From Coprococcus sp. (GTDB lineage Bacteria; Bacillota; Clostridia; Lachnospirales; Lachnospiraceae): a DNA stretch of 44,739 bases. Under the pieces are notes generated by a model. It ran no database searches. It was not told where the DNA came from and was given only the letters and a program-made list of their open reading frames with translations. Positions within the stretch are counted from its first letter, which is position 1. Each line of letters opens with the position of its first letter. Where the stretch lies: contig JAEDHX010000007.1 of the NCBI GenBank assembly GCA_016296785.1, positions 1-44,739 of the forward strand, given 5' to 3'. Positions 44,492-44,739 of the stretch are shown here, piece after piece. Position numbers and translations under genes: made by a program.

Positions 44492-44739
44492 CTAAATCTC
44501 TTCTTCTGTATGTACAACAATAATATCTAATATCTTCTTAACAGATGTTGTCTTAACTTCTTTTTGTGAAGAACTATATGAAGTCATAGCTGCATCTGAT
44601 CTGTCAGCGTCTTCAGATGTAAGAACATCTGTTGAATCTGCATCATCCTCTATTGATGAAAGAATATCCGTTGACTCAGTGTCGTCTGCTGTAAGTACAT
44701 CTGTTGCTTCAGTATCATCTGCTGTAAGTACATCTGTTG
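44492..44739 (-). CDS. C-terminal end of an acidic repeat protein (partial)
   Basis: The last 81 codons of a gene that continues past the window. It starts within a repeat of TDVLTADDTE(A/S) and ends KKILDIIVVHTEEEI. The repeat region is rich in Asp, Glu and Thr and resembles a low-complexity linker or stalk; the short end is more ordered. The stop codon is 16 nt from the start of the giant surface protein, so they are probably cotranscribed. I cannot tell whether it is cytoplasmic or exported, since the N-terminus is missing. Confidence 0.7.
   Translation of the reverse strand, partial: TDVLTADDTEATDVLTADDTESTDILSSIEDDADSTDVLTSEDADRSDAAMTSYSSSQKEVKTTSVKKILDIIVVHTEEEI
44670..44739. repeat. 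33-bp tandem repeat at the window edge
   Basis: Unit one is 44670-44702 and unit two 44703-44735, differing at five or so positions, with a third beginning at 44736. They encode the 11-residue acidic repeat. The array may continue past the window. Confidence 0.8.

Noticed and set aside
44670..44739. CRISPR-like direct repeats at the right edge
   Set aside because: The 33-bp repeats have no spacers and continue an open reading frame, so they are coding tandem repeats.

Overview
The window looks like a chromosomal segment of an AT-rich, Gram-positive, anaerobic Clostridia bacterium, most likely a Lachnospiraceae member (Lachnospira/Roseburia/Butyrivibrio-like). The clues are the gene order scfA-scfB-secDF-recJ-apt-rel-MBL hydrolase-hemZ-HD-hisS-aspS, a SCIFF ribosomal peptide, a HemZ-type coproporphyrinogen dehydrogenase, an aspartate transcarbamoylase with separate PyrB and PyrI, a SipL-like spore morphogenesis protein, and a dockerin-bearing glucosaminidase. 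The genus is inference. No tRNA, rRNA, CRISPR array, prophage or transposase gene was seen.

Layout. 1-7.3 kb, plus strand: pyrB-pyrI (pyrimidine synthesis) behind a short promoter, murA (peptidoglycan precursor), then a two-gene unit of a secreted glucosaminidase ending in a dockerin and a membrane-anchored protein starting with a cohesin-like domain. 7.3-13.3 kb, mostly minus strand: metK under a SAM-I riboswitch, a decayed HAD-hydrolase fragment, a GNAT acetyltransferase, a TraX-family membrane protein, a HIT protein, a Gln-rich membrane protein and a nitrilase-superfamily amidohydrolase. 13.3-16.3 kb, plus strand: bioY behind two BirA-type operators, a small lipoprotein, and a sipL-like gene. 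A 292-bp foldback element fills the convergent gap at 16.3-16.6 kb. 16.7-21.3 kb, minus: a 1534-residue secreted repeat protein. 21.5-23.5 kb, plus: a membrane GGDEF-EAL protein.

23.5-38.2 kb, minus strand, is a dense housekeeping array read from high to low coordinates: scfA (SCIFF peptide), scfB (radical SAM maturase), secDF, recJ, apt, rel, an MBL hydrolase, hemZ, an HD-GYP protein, hisS and aspS. Upstream of it lie a small TIGR04086-type membrane protein and a HAD phosphatase. 39.4-44.7 kb, minus, holds a 1683-residue Ig-repeat surface protein with a C-terminal membrane anchor, preceded by the C-terminal end of another acidic repeat protein that runs off the window.

Themes. Cell surface: the dockerin/cohesin pair, two giant repeat proteins, murA and secDF. 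Metabolite control of transcription: SAM riboswitch on metK, BirA operators on bioY, the first of which sits between bioY and the divergent nitrilase promoter. Second messengers: (p)ppGpp (rel) and probable c-di-GMP turnover (EAL and HD-GYP proteins). The most interesting leads are the cohesin-dockerin autolysin pair, the biotin-linked nitrilase, the large foldback element, and the SCIFF locus with an intergenic hairpin. Start codons were set by Shine-Dalgarno spacing where several were possible. All identifications are by eye; no database search was run.
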